DNA of 64,000 nucleotides from Papio anubis (lineage: Eukaryota > Chordata > Mammalia > Primates > Cercopithecidae): positions 29,718,998 to 29,782,997 of the forward strand of contig NC_044988.1 of NCBI RefSeq assembly GCF_008728515.1, in the 5' to 3' direction. The notes beneath the pieces are model-generated. The model saw only the letters and a program-made list of their open reading frames with translations. It was not told the origin of the DNA and did no database searches. The translations under genes and the position numbers were made by a program. The stretch's first letter is position 1; every line of letters begins with the position of its first letter. Positions 10,649-21,574 of the stretch are shown here, piece after piece.

Positions 10649-12935
10649 GGTCCCTAATAAGATTCAACCCCCAGAAACCCTTTCAAGGTACATTATAATC
10701 AAACTGTCAAAGGCAAAGTAAGGATTCTAAAAGCTGTAAGAGAAAACATCAAGTCATATATAAGGGAATCTCCATTATACTATCAGCAGATTTATCAGCA
10801 GAAACTTTATAGGTCAGGAGAGAATGGGATTATAAACTTCAAAGTGCTGAAAGAAAAAAAAAACTTTCAGCCAGGAATAAACTATTTGGCAAAGCTATCC
10901 TTCAGAAATGAAGGCAAAATAAAGACCTTCTCAGACAAGCAAAAGCTAAGAAATCTCAGTAGGCCACAAAACAAGTTTTAACAAACTCAAGAAGTATCTT
11001 TTTGGAACACAATGGTATAAAACTAGAAATCAACAGGAAAATCTTTAGAAACCCTGTAAATAAATGGAGCATGCTTCTAAATAACCAGTGGGTCAATGAA
11101 GACAGTAAGGGGGGAAAATTTAAAAATTCCTTAAAACAAATAAGACTGGAAGCATGTTCCAAAACCTATGGGTCACAGCAAAACAGTTCTAAGAGGGAGA
11201 AGTTCACAGCAACAAATGCCTACATCAACAAAGGAGAAAGATTTATAACAAACAAGCTAACCATGCACCTCAAGGAACTACAAGAACAAACTAAACCCAA
11301 AATTGGTAGAAGGAAGAAAAGAATAGCTCAGAGCAGAAATAAAATATAAACTAAACATTTCAGAAGATCAACAAAATGAAGAGTTGGTTTTTTGAAAAGA
11401 TAAACAAAATCAATAAACCTTTAGCTAGACCAAGAAAAAAAGACCCGAATAAATGAAATCATAGATGAAAAAGTAGACATTACAACTTACATCATAGAAA
11501 TGTGAAGGATCATAAGAGACCATTATGAATAACTATATGCCAAGAAATGTGAGAACACTGAAGAAATGGATAAATCCTAGACACATACAACCTACCAAAA
11601 TTAAATTATGAATAAATAGAAAATCTGAACAGATGAATAGCAACTCAGGAAATTTGAAGTCTTCCCCAAAAAAAAAAAAAAAAGGCCCAGAACGTGATGG
11701 CTTCACTGCTGAATTCTACTACACATTTAGAGAATAACTAACACCATTCTCCTCAAACTATTCCAGAAACGACAGGAAGGAATACTTTCAAACTCATTTT
11801 ATGAGGCCAATATTACCATGATTCCAAAACCAGACAAGGACACAAGACATAAAACTACAGGCCAATATCTTTGATAAACATAGATGCAAAAATTCTCAAC
11901 AAGATACTAGTAAAGAAATTCAATAGCACACTAAAAAGATAATTCATTGTGATGAAATAGGATTCATCCAAGAGATACAAGGATGGTTCAATATACTCAA
12001 ATCAATAAATGTGATATGTCACATTAACAAAAAGAAAAATAATCATCATTTAAATCTATGCAGAAAAGTATCTGACGAATTCAAATCCCTTCATGAAAAA
12101 ACTCTCAACAAATTATGTAGAGAAAGAATGTACCTCAACAATAAAGGCCATATATGACAAACCCATAGCTAACATCCTGAATGGGGTAAGATCAAGAACA
12201 AGATAAGGATGCCCGCTTTTACCACTCCTATTCAACATAGTACTGGAAGTCCTTGTCACAGCAATTAGACAATAAGAAAAGGCATCCAAATTGGAAAGAG
12301 GGGAGTCAAATTGTCCCTGTTTTCAGACTACATGATCTTACATATAGAAAACCCTAAAGACTCCACCAAAAAGCTGTTAGAACTAATAAATGAATTTAAA
12401 GTCACAGGAAACAAAATAAACATACAAAAATCAAGTGTTTCTATTTGTTAACTATCTGAAAAAGAAATTAACAATTCTATTTACAATAGCTACAAAACCA
12501 ATAAGATACCTAGGGATAAACTTTACCAAGACAGTGAAAGATCTCTACAATGAAAACTATAAAACACTGATGAAAGACGACACAAATAAATGGAAAGGTA
12601 TCCTATGTTAATGGAGTAGAATAATTTTGTTAAGATGGCCATACTACCCAAAGTGATCCAGAGATTCAATGCAATCCCTATCAAAATGCCAATGACATTT
12701 TTCACAGGAATAGAAAAAATACTAAAACTCATATGGAACCACAAAAGACCTCAAATAGCCAAAGCAATCCTGAGTGAAAAGAACAAATCTAGAGGTATCA
12801 TACTACTTTATTTCAAATTATACTCTAGTAAACAAAACAGCATGGGTAAATCTGGCATAAATACAGACACCCAGAACAATGGAACACTATAGAGGGCCCA
12901 AAAATAAGTTCATGCACCCACAGCAAACTGATTTT

Positions 12936-13243
12936 TTGTTTTTGTTTTTTGGTTTTTTTTGAGACGGAGTCTCACTCTGTCACCCAAGCTGGAGTGCAGT
13001 GGCACCATCTCAGCTCACTGCAACCTCCACCTCCCAGGTTCAAGCGATTCTCCCACCTCAGCCTCCTGAATAGCTGGGACTACAGGCACGGATCACCACA
13101 CCCGGCTAATATTTTTGTATTTTTAGTAGAGAGGGGGTTTCACCATGTTGGCCAGGCTGGTCTCAAACTCCTGACCTCAAGTGATCTACCCACCTTGGCC
13201 TCCCAAAGTGCTGGGATTACGGGCCTGAGCCACCATGCCCCAC
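12936..13243 (-). mobile_element. AluS-like, antisense
   Basis: Complete copy with an 8-bp flanking repeat ctgatttt at 12,928-12,935 and 13,244-13,251, which marks the original LINE-1 insertion point. Confidence 0.94.
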
Positions 13244-13634
13244 CTGATTTTCAATAAATGTATCAGGAACATACATTAGGGAAAAGGTAGTCTCTTCAAT
13301 AAATGGAACTAGACCCCTACCTCTCACCTTATACAAAAATCAATTCAAAAAGGATTAAAGATTTAAATGTAAAACCCAACACTACAAAACTACTAGAAGA
13401 AAACATAGGGGAAATGCTTTACAACATTGGGCTCAGCAAGGATTTTTTTAAAGAAGACCTCAAAAGCACAAGTAACAAAAGCAAAAATAGACAAATTGGA
13501 TTACATCAAACTAAAAATCTCCTGCATAGCAAAGGAAACAATTAACAGAGTGAAGAGACAATCTACAAAACGGGAGAAAATATTTACAAACTCTACATCT
13601 GACAAGGGATTAACATCCAGAATATATAAGGAAC

Positions 13635-13931
13635 GTTTTTCCCCTACCCAAGACAGAGTCTTGCTTTGTTGCCCAGGCTGGAGTGCAGTGGCCCAATCTC
13701 GGCTCACTGCGACCTCTGCCTCCCAGGTTCAAGCAATTCTCCTATATCAACCTCCCGAGTAGCTGGGATTACAGGTGCATGCCACCACACCTGGCTAATT
13801 TTTGCATTTTTAGTAGAGCCGGGGTTTCACCATGTTGGCCAAGCTGGTCTCGAACTCCTGACCCTCAGGTGATCCACCTGCCTCGCCCTCCCAAAGTGCT
13901 GGGATTATAGGCATAAGCCACCACTCCCAGT
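13635..13931 (-). mobile_element. Alu, antisense
   Basis: Flanked by an 18-bp duplication, ccagaatatataaggaac at 13,617-13,634 and one-mismatch copy at 13,932-13,949. The A-tail region is degenerate (ttttcccctaccc). Confidence 0.94.
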
Positions 13932-14024
13932 CCAGAATATATAAGAAACTTAACAGCAAATAATAACCTGATTTTAAAAAGGGCAAAAGACCTTAATAGA
14001 CATTTCTTAAAAGAAGACACACAA

Positions 14025-14277
14025 CCCAGCACTTTGGGAGGCCGAGACAGGCGGATCACGAGGTCAGGAGATCAAGACCATCCTGGCTAACACGGTGAAA
14101 CCCCGTCTCTACTAAAAAATACAAAAAACTAGCTGGGCGAGGTGGTGGGCGCCTGTAGTCCCAGCTACTCGGGAGGCTGAGGCAGGAGAATGGCATAAAC
14201 TCAGGCGGTGGAGCTTGCAGTGAGCTGAGATCCGGCCACTGCACTCCAGCTTGGGCGACAGAGCGAGACTCCGTCTC

Positions 14278-14301
<24 letters not shown>
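14025..14301 (+). mobile_element. AluY (monkey-type), sense, 5' truncated
   Basis: Starts at cccagcactttgggagg, missing about 30 bases, yet has an exact 16-bp duplication aaaagaagacacacaa at 14,009-14,024 and 14,298-14,313. It was therefore truncated at insertion. Carries gagatccggccactgcactc and gggcgaggtggtggg, the cercopithecoid AluY variants. Confidence 0.95.
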
Positions 14302-14308
<7 letters not shown>

Positions 14309-14778
14309 CACAAATGGCTAGAGGGTACAGGACAAAATTTTCAACATCACTAATTATCAGGGAAATGCAAATCAAAACCACAGGAGATACCACCTCACTC
14401 CAATTACAATGACTACAATAAAGAAAACAAGAATTGTCAAGGATGTGGAGAAAAGGGAACACACAGTGTTGATGGGATTGTATTTTAGTATAGTGGAAAA
14501 CTGTACAGAGGTTCCACAAAAAATTAAAAATAGAACTACCACATGATCTAGCAGTCTCACTACCAGATAGCTAAAGGAAATGCAGTATCTCGGAGAGATA
14601 GCTGTACATCCATGTTTATCGCAGGACTAGTCACAATAGCCAAACTATGGAATCAGCCTAAGTGACCAACAACTGACAAATGGATAAAGAAAATGTAGTA
14701 TCATACACAATACTATTCCACCATCAAAAAGAATGCAGTCCTGTCATTTGTGACAATATGCATGAACCTGTAGGACAT

Positions 14779-15066
14779 TAAGTGAAATAAGGACTGGGGA
14801 GGGGAGAAGGAAAGGGGAAAATGGGGAGAAGCTGGCCAAGTACCAGGTTATAATTAGATAGAAGTAAGTTCTGGCGTTCTGTTAGTCAGGTGACGATGAC
14901 TAACGGAAAAGTATCGTATAAAATAGCTAAAATAGAGGCTTTTTCATGTTCTCGCCACAAAGAAATAAGTGCATAAGGTGACACATTAAATACCCTGATT
15001 TGATTATACAATATAAATCAAAACATCAAATTGTATTTCATAAATATCTATAATTACAAGATGTCA
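14779..15066 (+). repeat. Left arm of long inverted repeat (LINE-1 3' UTR)
   Basis: This 288-bp stretch is the 3' end of the old LINE-1. Its reverse complement recurs at 15,556-15,857 with roughly 85% agreement by eye. Confidence 0.92.
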
Positions 15067-15555
15067 GTTATTTAAAAAAAGCACCTGAAAATGTTGTGTC
15101 CTAAGCAGGTCTATATAAACCTACCCTCAAATTCTGAGGAAGCTGAGGGCCAAAGGAGGAGGCAACAAATCCATTTTCTCGAGGGGCAGGTGGACATCTA
15201 ACAGGCCCTTAAAAACAAAAGCCATGCCTCAGGCTGCAAGTGAAGAGATGGTGTATCCCCTCTCTGTTACCCCCACCCCAGACCCAGGGCTTACATATTA
15301 GAGGGAATTTGCCTCAGGGCAGAATTTATAGTAAGTATGTGTTTACATTAACGTCAAGGTAAACGATGGAAGGGCAGGATCTGTGGCATATGAAAGTAGA
15401 AATCTTACTCAGGCATTCCCAGGATTAGCATCAAAGATGGAGCTGCTTTAGCCTCCACACTGACTAAAATAGTCAAGAAGTTAACCATGTTTTTAAAAGA
15501 ATCACTAGCCCAGCCTAAAAATGTGACTGCTTGAGATTTTAAATGATCCTTGTAA
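15067..15555. other. Spacer of the inverted repeat, unassigned
   Basis: 489 bases between the two LINE-1 arms. The text (cctcaggctgcaagtgaag, gtgaaagtagaaatc-like runs) looks like degraded repeat DNA, but I cannot name it. No convincing frame, promoter or RNA signal is seen. Confidence 0.5.
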
Positions 15556-15857
15556 TGACATCTTGTAATTACAGATATTTATGGGATACAATTTGATGTT
15601 GTGATATTATATACTGTATAATGATCAAATCAGGGTATTTAATGTGTCACCTCATGTACTTATTTCTTTGCAGCGACAACACACAAAAGCCTCTATTTTA
15701 GCTGTTTCATAATATTCAGTACCTTACCGTTAATCATCGTCACCTGACTAACAGAACACCAGAACTTACTTCTATCTAATTGTAGCCTGGTACATGTTGG
15801 TCAGCTTCTCCCCATTTTCCCTTTTCCTTCTCCCCTCCCCAGTCCTTATTTCACTTA
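15556..15857 (-). mobile_element. Right arm of inverted repeat: LINE-1 3' UTR fragment, antisense
   Basis: Reverse complement of the LINE-1 3' end at 14,779-15,066. It shares the unusual short join between gtgaaataag and gactggggagg, where remembered L1MA 3' UTRs carry about 100 more bases. Confidence 0.9.
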
Positions 15858-17284
15858 TTCCTCCCCTCCCCGCCGCCCATCATCACTTTGGAGCAGCAAC
15901 CAGTCTGAGAATGCTGTTCACCCGCCAAGGAGGTTGTAAGGTCAAATCACCAACTGTCTTTCCTCTATGCTTATTCCACAATAATCAACACTGAGGGCTT
16001 CTGTGACCAGATGTGTAGGGGTTTTTCCCTATATGCCAAGCAAGTAATCAACATGCAGTGACATCATCTGGGTGTCCTCCAATCCAGTTCAACTCCAACA
16101 CTATCTACCTGGAGACAGTGTCAGATACCACATGCTGAGAGCTCAGTCCCACAAGACTGCCCCCAATTCTGATGCCAGTTGAAAGCCTAAGGTTGTGTTA
16201 CATGCTTCTGACCAACTAGCTGTAAATTGGGGATCCCACAACCTCCTCTGACTTTGATTAATTTGCTAGGATAGCTTACAGAACTCAGGGAAACACTTAG
16301 GTTTACTGGTTTATTAGAAAGAATATCACAGGCCAAGCACAGTGGCTCATGCCTGTAATCGCAGTACTTTGGGAGGCCAAGGCAGGTGGATCACCTGAGG
16401 TCAGGAGTTCGAGACCAGGCTGGCCAATATGGTGAAACTCTGTCTTCACTAAAAATGCAAAAAAAATTAGCCAGGCATAGTGGTGCGCACCTGTAACCGC
16501 AGCTACTCAGGAGGCTGAGGCAAGAGAACTGCTTGAGCCCGGGAGGCAGAGATTGTAGTGAGCCAAGATCATGCCACTGTACGCCAGCCTGAGTGACACA
16601 GCGAGACACCATCTCAAAAAAAAAAAAAAAAATTACGAAGGATACAGATAAAAAGATACATAGAGATGTATGGAAGGAGTGTGGAGCTTCCATGCCCTCC
16701 CTAGGGACACTGCATTCCAGGACCCTCAATGTGTTTAGCTATCCAGAAGTTCTCCATACTTTTAGAGAGGTATGGAGAATCCATCCCCTTGGGCCTTTTA
16801 CAGAGACTTCATTTGATAGGCATGACTGAAAGATGGATAGCCATATGGAAATGGCTGGACAAAAAAGGTATGATTAATAAATACTAATAGACTGAGTGGG
16901 GAAACCCAGCAAGGCCTGCCTGTTCAGATTCTTCTTGGCCTCTCTGTGCAGCATTCCTTCCTCCTGCATATGGGGCAGGACCCTTTCTTTACATCTTATG
17001 ACCTATATAATCAACAAGACAGATCAGAGAATTTCTTTATGGTCAGCTCCAAGACAGAAAGGCTGGGGGAGATTCCTACCTCGGAAAGAAAACGAGCGAG
17101 TGAAAGGAGGGCAGGAGAAAGTCAGAGATTCTGTTTTCTAAGGCCTAAAGCGCCCTAACATTGTAACAAGGGCCATGGGAGTTATGAGCCAGAAAATGTG
17201 GATGAAAACCTGTATGTATTCTTTCAAATATATGACATATATATCATAATATTTAACAGATCATCTCACTAGTGCCCTCTTCAG
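15858..17284. mobile_element. Degraded LTR-type sequence, probably ERVL class, split by an Alu
   Basis: Blocks such as gaactcagggaaacactt (about 16,280), gagcttccatgccctccc (about 16,685) and cctctctgtgcagcattcc (about 16,940) match my recollection of ERVL-type LTRs. More than one LTR may be present. The family and orientation are not certain. No retroviral gene frame is recognisable. Confidence 0.4.
16331..16633 (+). mobile_element. Alu, sense
   Basis: Begins ggccaagcacagtggctc and ends in an A16 tail. Lies in the LTR-type sequence, which resumes with cgaaggatacagat. Confidence 0.93.
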
Positions 17285-17690
17285 ATGATATCCAGGAAAG
17301 TAAAAACAAAGCAGAACCAAGGGCCATGGAGAACACAGAAGGAACTACTCATGGGAGTTGACTCAGGGCCACCCGATTCAAGAAACACACCGTCTCTGCA
17401 GGAGTGGCGGCCTCAGAATGTCCGCCCACCCTTAGTCTACTTCAGGATTGCTATGGACCAGCGAATGCTGTATTTCTCCCACTTCTCCCATTTCCACTGG
17501 GAGCATTTAATGCTGTTATCCCAGCCTTATTCAACTATTGCATTTTTAGAGAGGAGAACACGAATCGCTCATTTTTCTAGTTCACTGGCTTCAAAATCAA
17601 GAGGAGCCGTACTCCACGTCAATGAGACTGTGCCTCATTCACTAAAGTAGACTGTCATGAGATCCTAAACTTTGAGCTGAATACTGAAAC
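17285..17690. other. Unassigned stretch with an open 121-codon frame
   Basis: Plus frame 17,285-17,650 is open for 121 codons with no Alu or LINE text (MISRKVKTKQNQGPW at its start). I recognise no domain. Bounded by LTR-like DNA on both sides, it may be internal sequence of an old retroelement. Confidence 0.3.
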
Positions 17691-17779
17691 TGGATGGGAC
17701 ACTTGGGCTCCCTGGGAAATGGGAGGGGGATGGTTATATTGTGTGTGAAGGAGGGGTGAATTGAATATTTGGTTACCAG

Positions 17780-18490
17780 ATGGGTAGACTGCTACAGATA
17801 TTAGTGATGTTCACCAAGTATTCTAGCTCTCTCCTAGTCTGGGGACAGGGTAGGGCTGCACTTCCTGTCCCCCTTGTAGTTGGTAGAGACTGACTAGTTC
17901 TGACCAATGAATCATGAGCAGAAGTGACATGTGTCACTTCTGAGCCTGAGCATGTAATTATCAGTGTGAGACCCTCCAGAGCTCCCTTTCCCTTTACAAT
18001 GACTGGGAATGTTCTAGAGAGTGGCTGCTCTATTAGTCTGGGGCATGCAGGAAGGATGCAAAGTAGAGCTTCCAACCAACCACTGATGGACAAGTGGGAT
18101 GAGCAAAAACCCAAAAGGCCAGGCTCAGTGGCTCACCCTGTAATCCCAGCACTGTGGGAGGCTGAGGGGGGTGGACTGTTTGAGCTCAGAAGTTCAAGAC
18201 CAGCTTGGGTAACAAAACCTGTCCCTACAAAACAAACAACAAAAACAAAAACATTAACTGGGTGTGGTGGTGTGCACCTAGAGTCCCAGCTACTTGGGAG
18301 GTTGAGACGGAAGGATCACCTGAACCTCAGAAGCAGAGGTTGCAGTGAGCTGAGATCATGCCACTTCACTCCAGCCTGAGCAACAGAGCAAAGCTGTCTC
18401 AAAAACAAAAAAGCAAAAACATGTCATTTAAAGCCACTTAAATTTTTAGCTTGTAGGTTTCTACAGCATAACCCAGCCCATCCTAATACT
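17780..18490 (+). mobile_element. Old LTR, MaLR/MLT1-like, split by an Alu
   Basis: Blocks gatgttcaccaagtattct, cttctgagcctgagcat and the end text catttaaagccacttaaat then cagcataacccagcccatcc recall MLT1-type LTRs. An Alu interrupts it at 18,117-18,411. Confidence 0.5.
18117..18411 (+). mobile_element. Alu, sense, old
   Basis: Diverged copy with flanking repeat agcaaaaac at 18,102-18,110 and 18,412-18,420. Confidence 0.92.
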
Positions 18491-18784
18491 AGCACAGAAA
18501 GGACTAAACATCAAGCCTTTTCCTAATAGCTACTCCAAAACTCTTTCTACGGTGATTTAATCCCTAATAAGCAAGGGAGAGTCTGCTCAGTTTTTAGGAA
18601 CTTTCCATAAAGTTGAGACCAAAATACTCTTTGGGAGCTAAAAGTTATAAATCTTAGTGTCTTCACTGATTATATCACACTGTAGTTCAGGCCTTTTTGT
18701 GTAGATATCCCTAAAGACTTGATTAAACCACAAAATCTCCCTGTCCCCCAACCTTCTGGAACCTAAAGAGTTTGACCTGTTAAT
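18491..18784. other. Unassigned single-copy DNA
   Basis: No repeat, coding or RNA signal recognised. Confidence 0.5.
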
Positions 18785-19008
18785 GTGCAAGCCACTGTAT
18801 TCGGTTCCTAGGGCTGCAGGAACAAAGCACCACAGACTGGGTGGCTCACAGCAGTGTATGCATCCCAGTTCCACAGGATGGGTCTCAGAGCAAGGTTTCT
18901 GGAGGGTCGGTTCCTTCTAAGACCACAAAAAAAGAGCTGTTGGAGCTTCTCTTTAGCTTGTACATGGTCGTCTTTCCCAGGTGTATTCACATCTTCTTCT
19001 TTCCATGT

Positions 19009-19039
<31 letters not shown>

Positions 19040-19500
19040 GAGACAGAGTTTCACTCTTGTCACCCAATCTGGAGTGCAATGGCCCAATTTTGACTCACTG
19101 TAACCTCCTCCTCCTGGGTTCAAGCAATTCTCCTGCCTCAGCCTCCCGAGTAGCTAGGATTACAGGTGCCCACCATCACGCCTAGCTAATTTTTGTATTT
19201 TTAGTAGAGACAGGGTTTCACCATGTTGGCCAGGCTGGTCATGAACTCCCGACCTCAGGTGATCTGCCTGCCTTGGCCTCCCAAAGGCCTGGGATTAAAG
19301 CATAAGCCACCGTGCCAGCCAAATTTCCTCTTCTTAAAAGGTCACCAGTCATACTGATGAGGGCCCACCCTATTTATCTCATGTTAATGAAATTATTTAA
19401 AGACCCTATCTCCAAATATAGTCACTTTCTAAGGTCCTGCAAGGTTAGGACTTCAACATAGGAACTTTGGTGGGGAGTACACAATTCAGCCCGTAAGAGC
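18785..19500 (-). mobile_element. MaLR-type LTR (MLT1/MST), antisense, split by an Alu
   Basis: Left part 18,785-19,012 (gttcctagggctgcaggaac, cagactgggtggctcac) and right part 19,321-19,500 (ttaaagaccctatctcc, acaattcagcccgtaag) are two parts of one minus-strand LTR. It is the reverse-oriented relative of the LTR at 40,539-41,540. Confidence 0.7.
19013..19320 (-). mobile_element. Alu, antisense
   Basis: T27 run, then both arms, ending accgtgccagcc. AluS-like. Confidence 0.94.
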
Positions 19501-20039
19501 CACCCTCCAAAAGGTACTGTTTGGAGTCTTCATGAGCTTCAGAAGATATCTGTATATGGTCAATTCATTTGCAGGATGCATTTGGTTGAAGAAAGATGAA
19601 AAGGATTGAGAAAATCTTAGCTCTGTTCTCATCTATGTGGTCTTATCCTATCACATGCTTCTGTAGCAGGGGAGGCCACCCTTTTGAGGCCCCTTTTGCC
19701 CAGTATGTAGCAGAGAGGACAGAAAGGGGTGTCATGACCTTGAACCCACAAAACTGAGCTGAACACACTTGATTCCATGACAATAAATGAATACTCATTT
19801 GGAATCAGTTAATGTAAATTGTTGTCACTTCCATTCAACAGACACCTTGGAGCACTCAGCTTATCACTTCTAGGCATCACTTCACTTAACAGTTCTAAAG
19901 TTAGATTTCCTATTTTATAGATGGAAGAAAATAAAGCTGAGGTCTTCCGGCCAGGATCAAAGCTTGTAGGAAAAGGTGCTGGGAAGTTTCCAGATGGGCT
20001 CCTTGGAGGGTGGGATTGTATCTTACTCTAAGAGACACA
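19501..20039. other. Unassigned single-copy DNA
   Basis: About 540 bases without recognised repeats or coding signal. Confidence 0.5.
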
Positions 20040-20300
20040 CAGGCCTCAGTGGTAAAGAACATAGGCCTTGAGCTGGTCTAGCGCTGTGACCAGCTCATAG
20101 ACCTAGCTGATCTAGTTCTATGACTTTGAACAAGTCACCTGCCATCACTGGGCCTGTTTCCTCATCTGTAAAATAGAAAATTTTCTATGACCTATTGAGT
20201 GGGGTTGTGAAGATTGGAAGGGATAATATATGCAAATCCTTCAGCACAGTGCCTAACAGAGTGCTAAGGATCTGCTGTTATTCCCAGCATGTACAGTGTT
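20040..20300 (+). mobile_element. MIR, sense
   Basis: Near full-length MIR: caagtcacctgccatcactg, gtttcctcatctgtaaaat and cagcacagtgcctaaca are the core and 3' landmarks of this ancient tRNA-derived SINE. Confidence 0.9.
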
Positions 20301-20700
20301 CAGCATATAAATGAGCTCCATCTATCTATGCTGAAAATAAGGAAATGGACATTTGAATGGGGAAAGACGGTTGGCTAAATGGCAGTAGCCAGGGCTGCAA
20401 GATGGAGGAACAGTTTTTTGTTGTCGCTTCAATTGATTTTGTTTAGTTTAGGAGCGATATAGATGTGTAGTAAGCAAATAAATGAACAAGACGCTGTGCG
20501 GGGCTGGAGCCCAGCTAGGATGCTATGGTAGGGTGCGGCTGCTTTTTGGGCCACTGCACGTACCCTGCAGGCCAGCGCACAGGGTCTAATGAGGGAAGGC
20601 TGTGCCACACTGAGTGATGCTGGTTTCTCACTTGTTTTCTGTTGATGGGCACTTTACACTGTAAAATACCCTAAACTGCACAGTGGTATACAGACTCTCA
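20301..20700. other. Unassigned single-copy DNA
   Basis: No repeat, coding or RNA signal recognised in these 400 bases. Confidence 0.5.
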
Positions 20701-20712
20701 AAAGTCACAGGG

Positions 20713-20994
20713 GGCCAGGCACAGTGGCACAAGCCTGTAATCCCAACACTTTGGGAGGCCAAAGCGGACAGATCATGAGGTCAGGAGGCTGAGATCATCC
20801 TGGCCAACATAGTGAAACCCCATCTCTACTAAAACTACAAAAATTAGCTGGGCATGGTGGCACATGCCTGTAGTCCCAGCTACTCAGAAGAGGCAGGAGA
20901 ATCGCTTGAACCTGGGAGGTGGAGGCTGCAATGAGCCAAGATCATGCCACTGCACTCCAGCATGGCAGAGTGAGACTCCATCAAAAAAAAAAAA
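20713..20994 (+). mobile_element. Alu, sense, first of two on one target site
   Basis: Preceded by aaagtcacaggg at 20,701-20,712 and followed by the same 12 bases at 20,995-21,006. Confidence 0.94.
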
Positions 20995-21006
20995 AAAGTC
21001 ACAGGG

Positions 21007-21305
21007 ACTGGGTGTGGTGGCTCACACCTGTAATCCCACCTCCCTGGGAGGCCAAGACAGGAGGATTGCTTGACTCCAGGAGTTTGACCCCAGCCTGGGC
21101 AACATAGTATGACCTCATCTCTACAAAAAATTTTAAATCAGCCAGGCATGGTGGCACATGCCTGTAGTCCCAGCTACTGGGACAGCTGAAGTGGAAGGAT
21201 TGCCTAAGCCCTGGTTGAGACTGCAGTGAGCCGTGATGGTGCCTCTGCACTTCAGCCTGGGCAACAGTGACACCTTGGCAAAAAAAAAAAAAAAAAAAAA
21301 AACAC
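21007..21305 (+). mobile_element. Alu, sense, old, second of two on one target site
   Basis: AluJ-like text (ggattgcttgactccagg, gactgcagtgagccgtgatg). Followed by aagtcacaggg at 21,306-21,316, the third copy of the flank. Confidence 0.93.
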
Positions 21306-21574
21306 AAGTCACAGGGAAAGCTTCTGTCAGTGCTGCTGCTGCAGCAACATTTCTGAGTTCAACAGTAATTAATGCATGTTCTAAGATCCTCCTCAATCTG
21401 CTCGCATGCCTGATCATTAGTATCAGCTACAGCCCATTTGTCAAAACCCTAAAGTCTTGTTCTCATAATCTCATTCATGCGAAAATTTCCAACTAAAGAA
21501 AGCAAGAGGCTTTAGCTGAAGGCAGGGCATAAGGCCCGCTCCATGCAGTGTGGTCTCTGCTAAATGACTATTAG

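Larger units (their letters stand above)
9876..10950 (+). pseudogene. Old LINE-1 ORF1 remnant
   Basis: Sense ORF1-like text flanks two stacked Alus: about 9,876-10,052 (reading EEVKKGIQNLFNEITAEDF) and 10,649-10,950 (including cagccaggaataaactattt and the cttctcagacaagcaaaagct motif near the normal ORF1 end). No continuous frame remains. The ORF1 end joins abruptly to mid-ORF2 at about 10,950-10,962. Confidence 0.7.
10960..14760 (+). pseudogene. Old LINE-1 ORF2 remnant, endonuclease deleted
   Basis: Enters ORF2 at the motif aggccacaaaacaagtttta, so the whole endonuclease region is absent. The longest readable block is 11,002-11,349 (115 codons, the segment between endonuclease and reverse transcriptase). 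The active-site box at 12,320-12,331 reads FSDY where the family has FADD, so the second catalytic aspartate is lost. C-terminal text resumes at 13,303-13,634 and 14,302-14,760 around Alus. Confidence 0.85.
8130..15066 (+). mobile_element. LINE-1, old (L1PB/L1MA-type), sense, split by seven Alus
   Basis: A single sense LINE-1 can be followed through 5' UTR-like DNA (8,130 to about 9,500), ORF1-like text (9,876-10,950), ORF2 (10,960-14,760) and a 3' UTR ending at about 15,066. Alus interrupt it at 9,565, 10,053, 10,339, 12,936, 13,635 and 14,025; with the two at 10,053-10,648 stacked on one site, flanking target-site duplications show the sequence was continuous before each insertion. The 5' limit is uncertain by several hundred bases because this subfamily's 5' UTR is poorly remembered. 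Divergence is much greater than in the copy at 1-5,063. Confidence 0.85.

Noticed and set aside
14779..15857. Inverted repeat as DNA-transposon terminal repeats
   Set aside because: Both arms are LINE-1 3' UTR, in LINE-1 3' end position, and the spacer has no transposase-like or short-TSD evidence.
16896..17158. Two overlapping plus frames (81 and 70 codons) near 17.0 kb as a gene
   Set aside because: They lie in LTR-type sequence, have no start or splice support and differ only by frame.
17924..18379. 151-codon plus frame
   Set aside because: The second half is the sense Alu at 18,117 and the first half an old LTR. No start or splice context.
20040..20300. Possible tRNA-like gene
   Set aside because: The tRNA-like head belongs to MIR, an ancient tRNA-derived SINE; no intact cloverleaf can be drawn.
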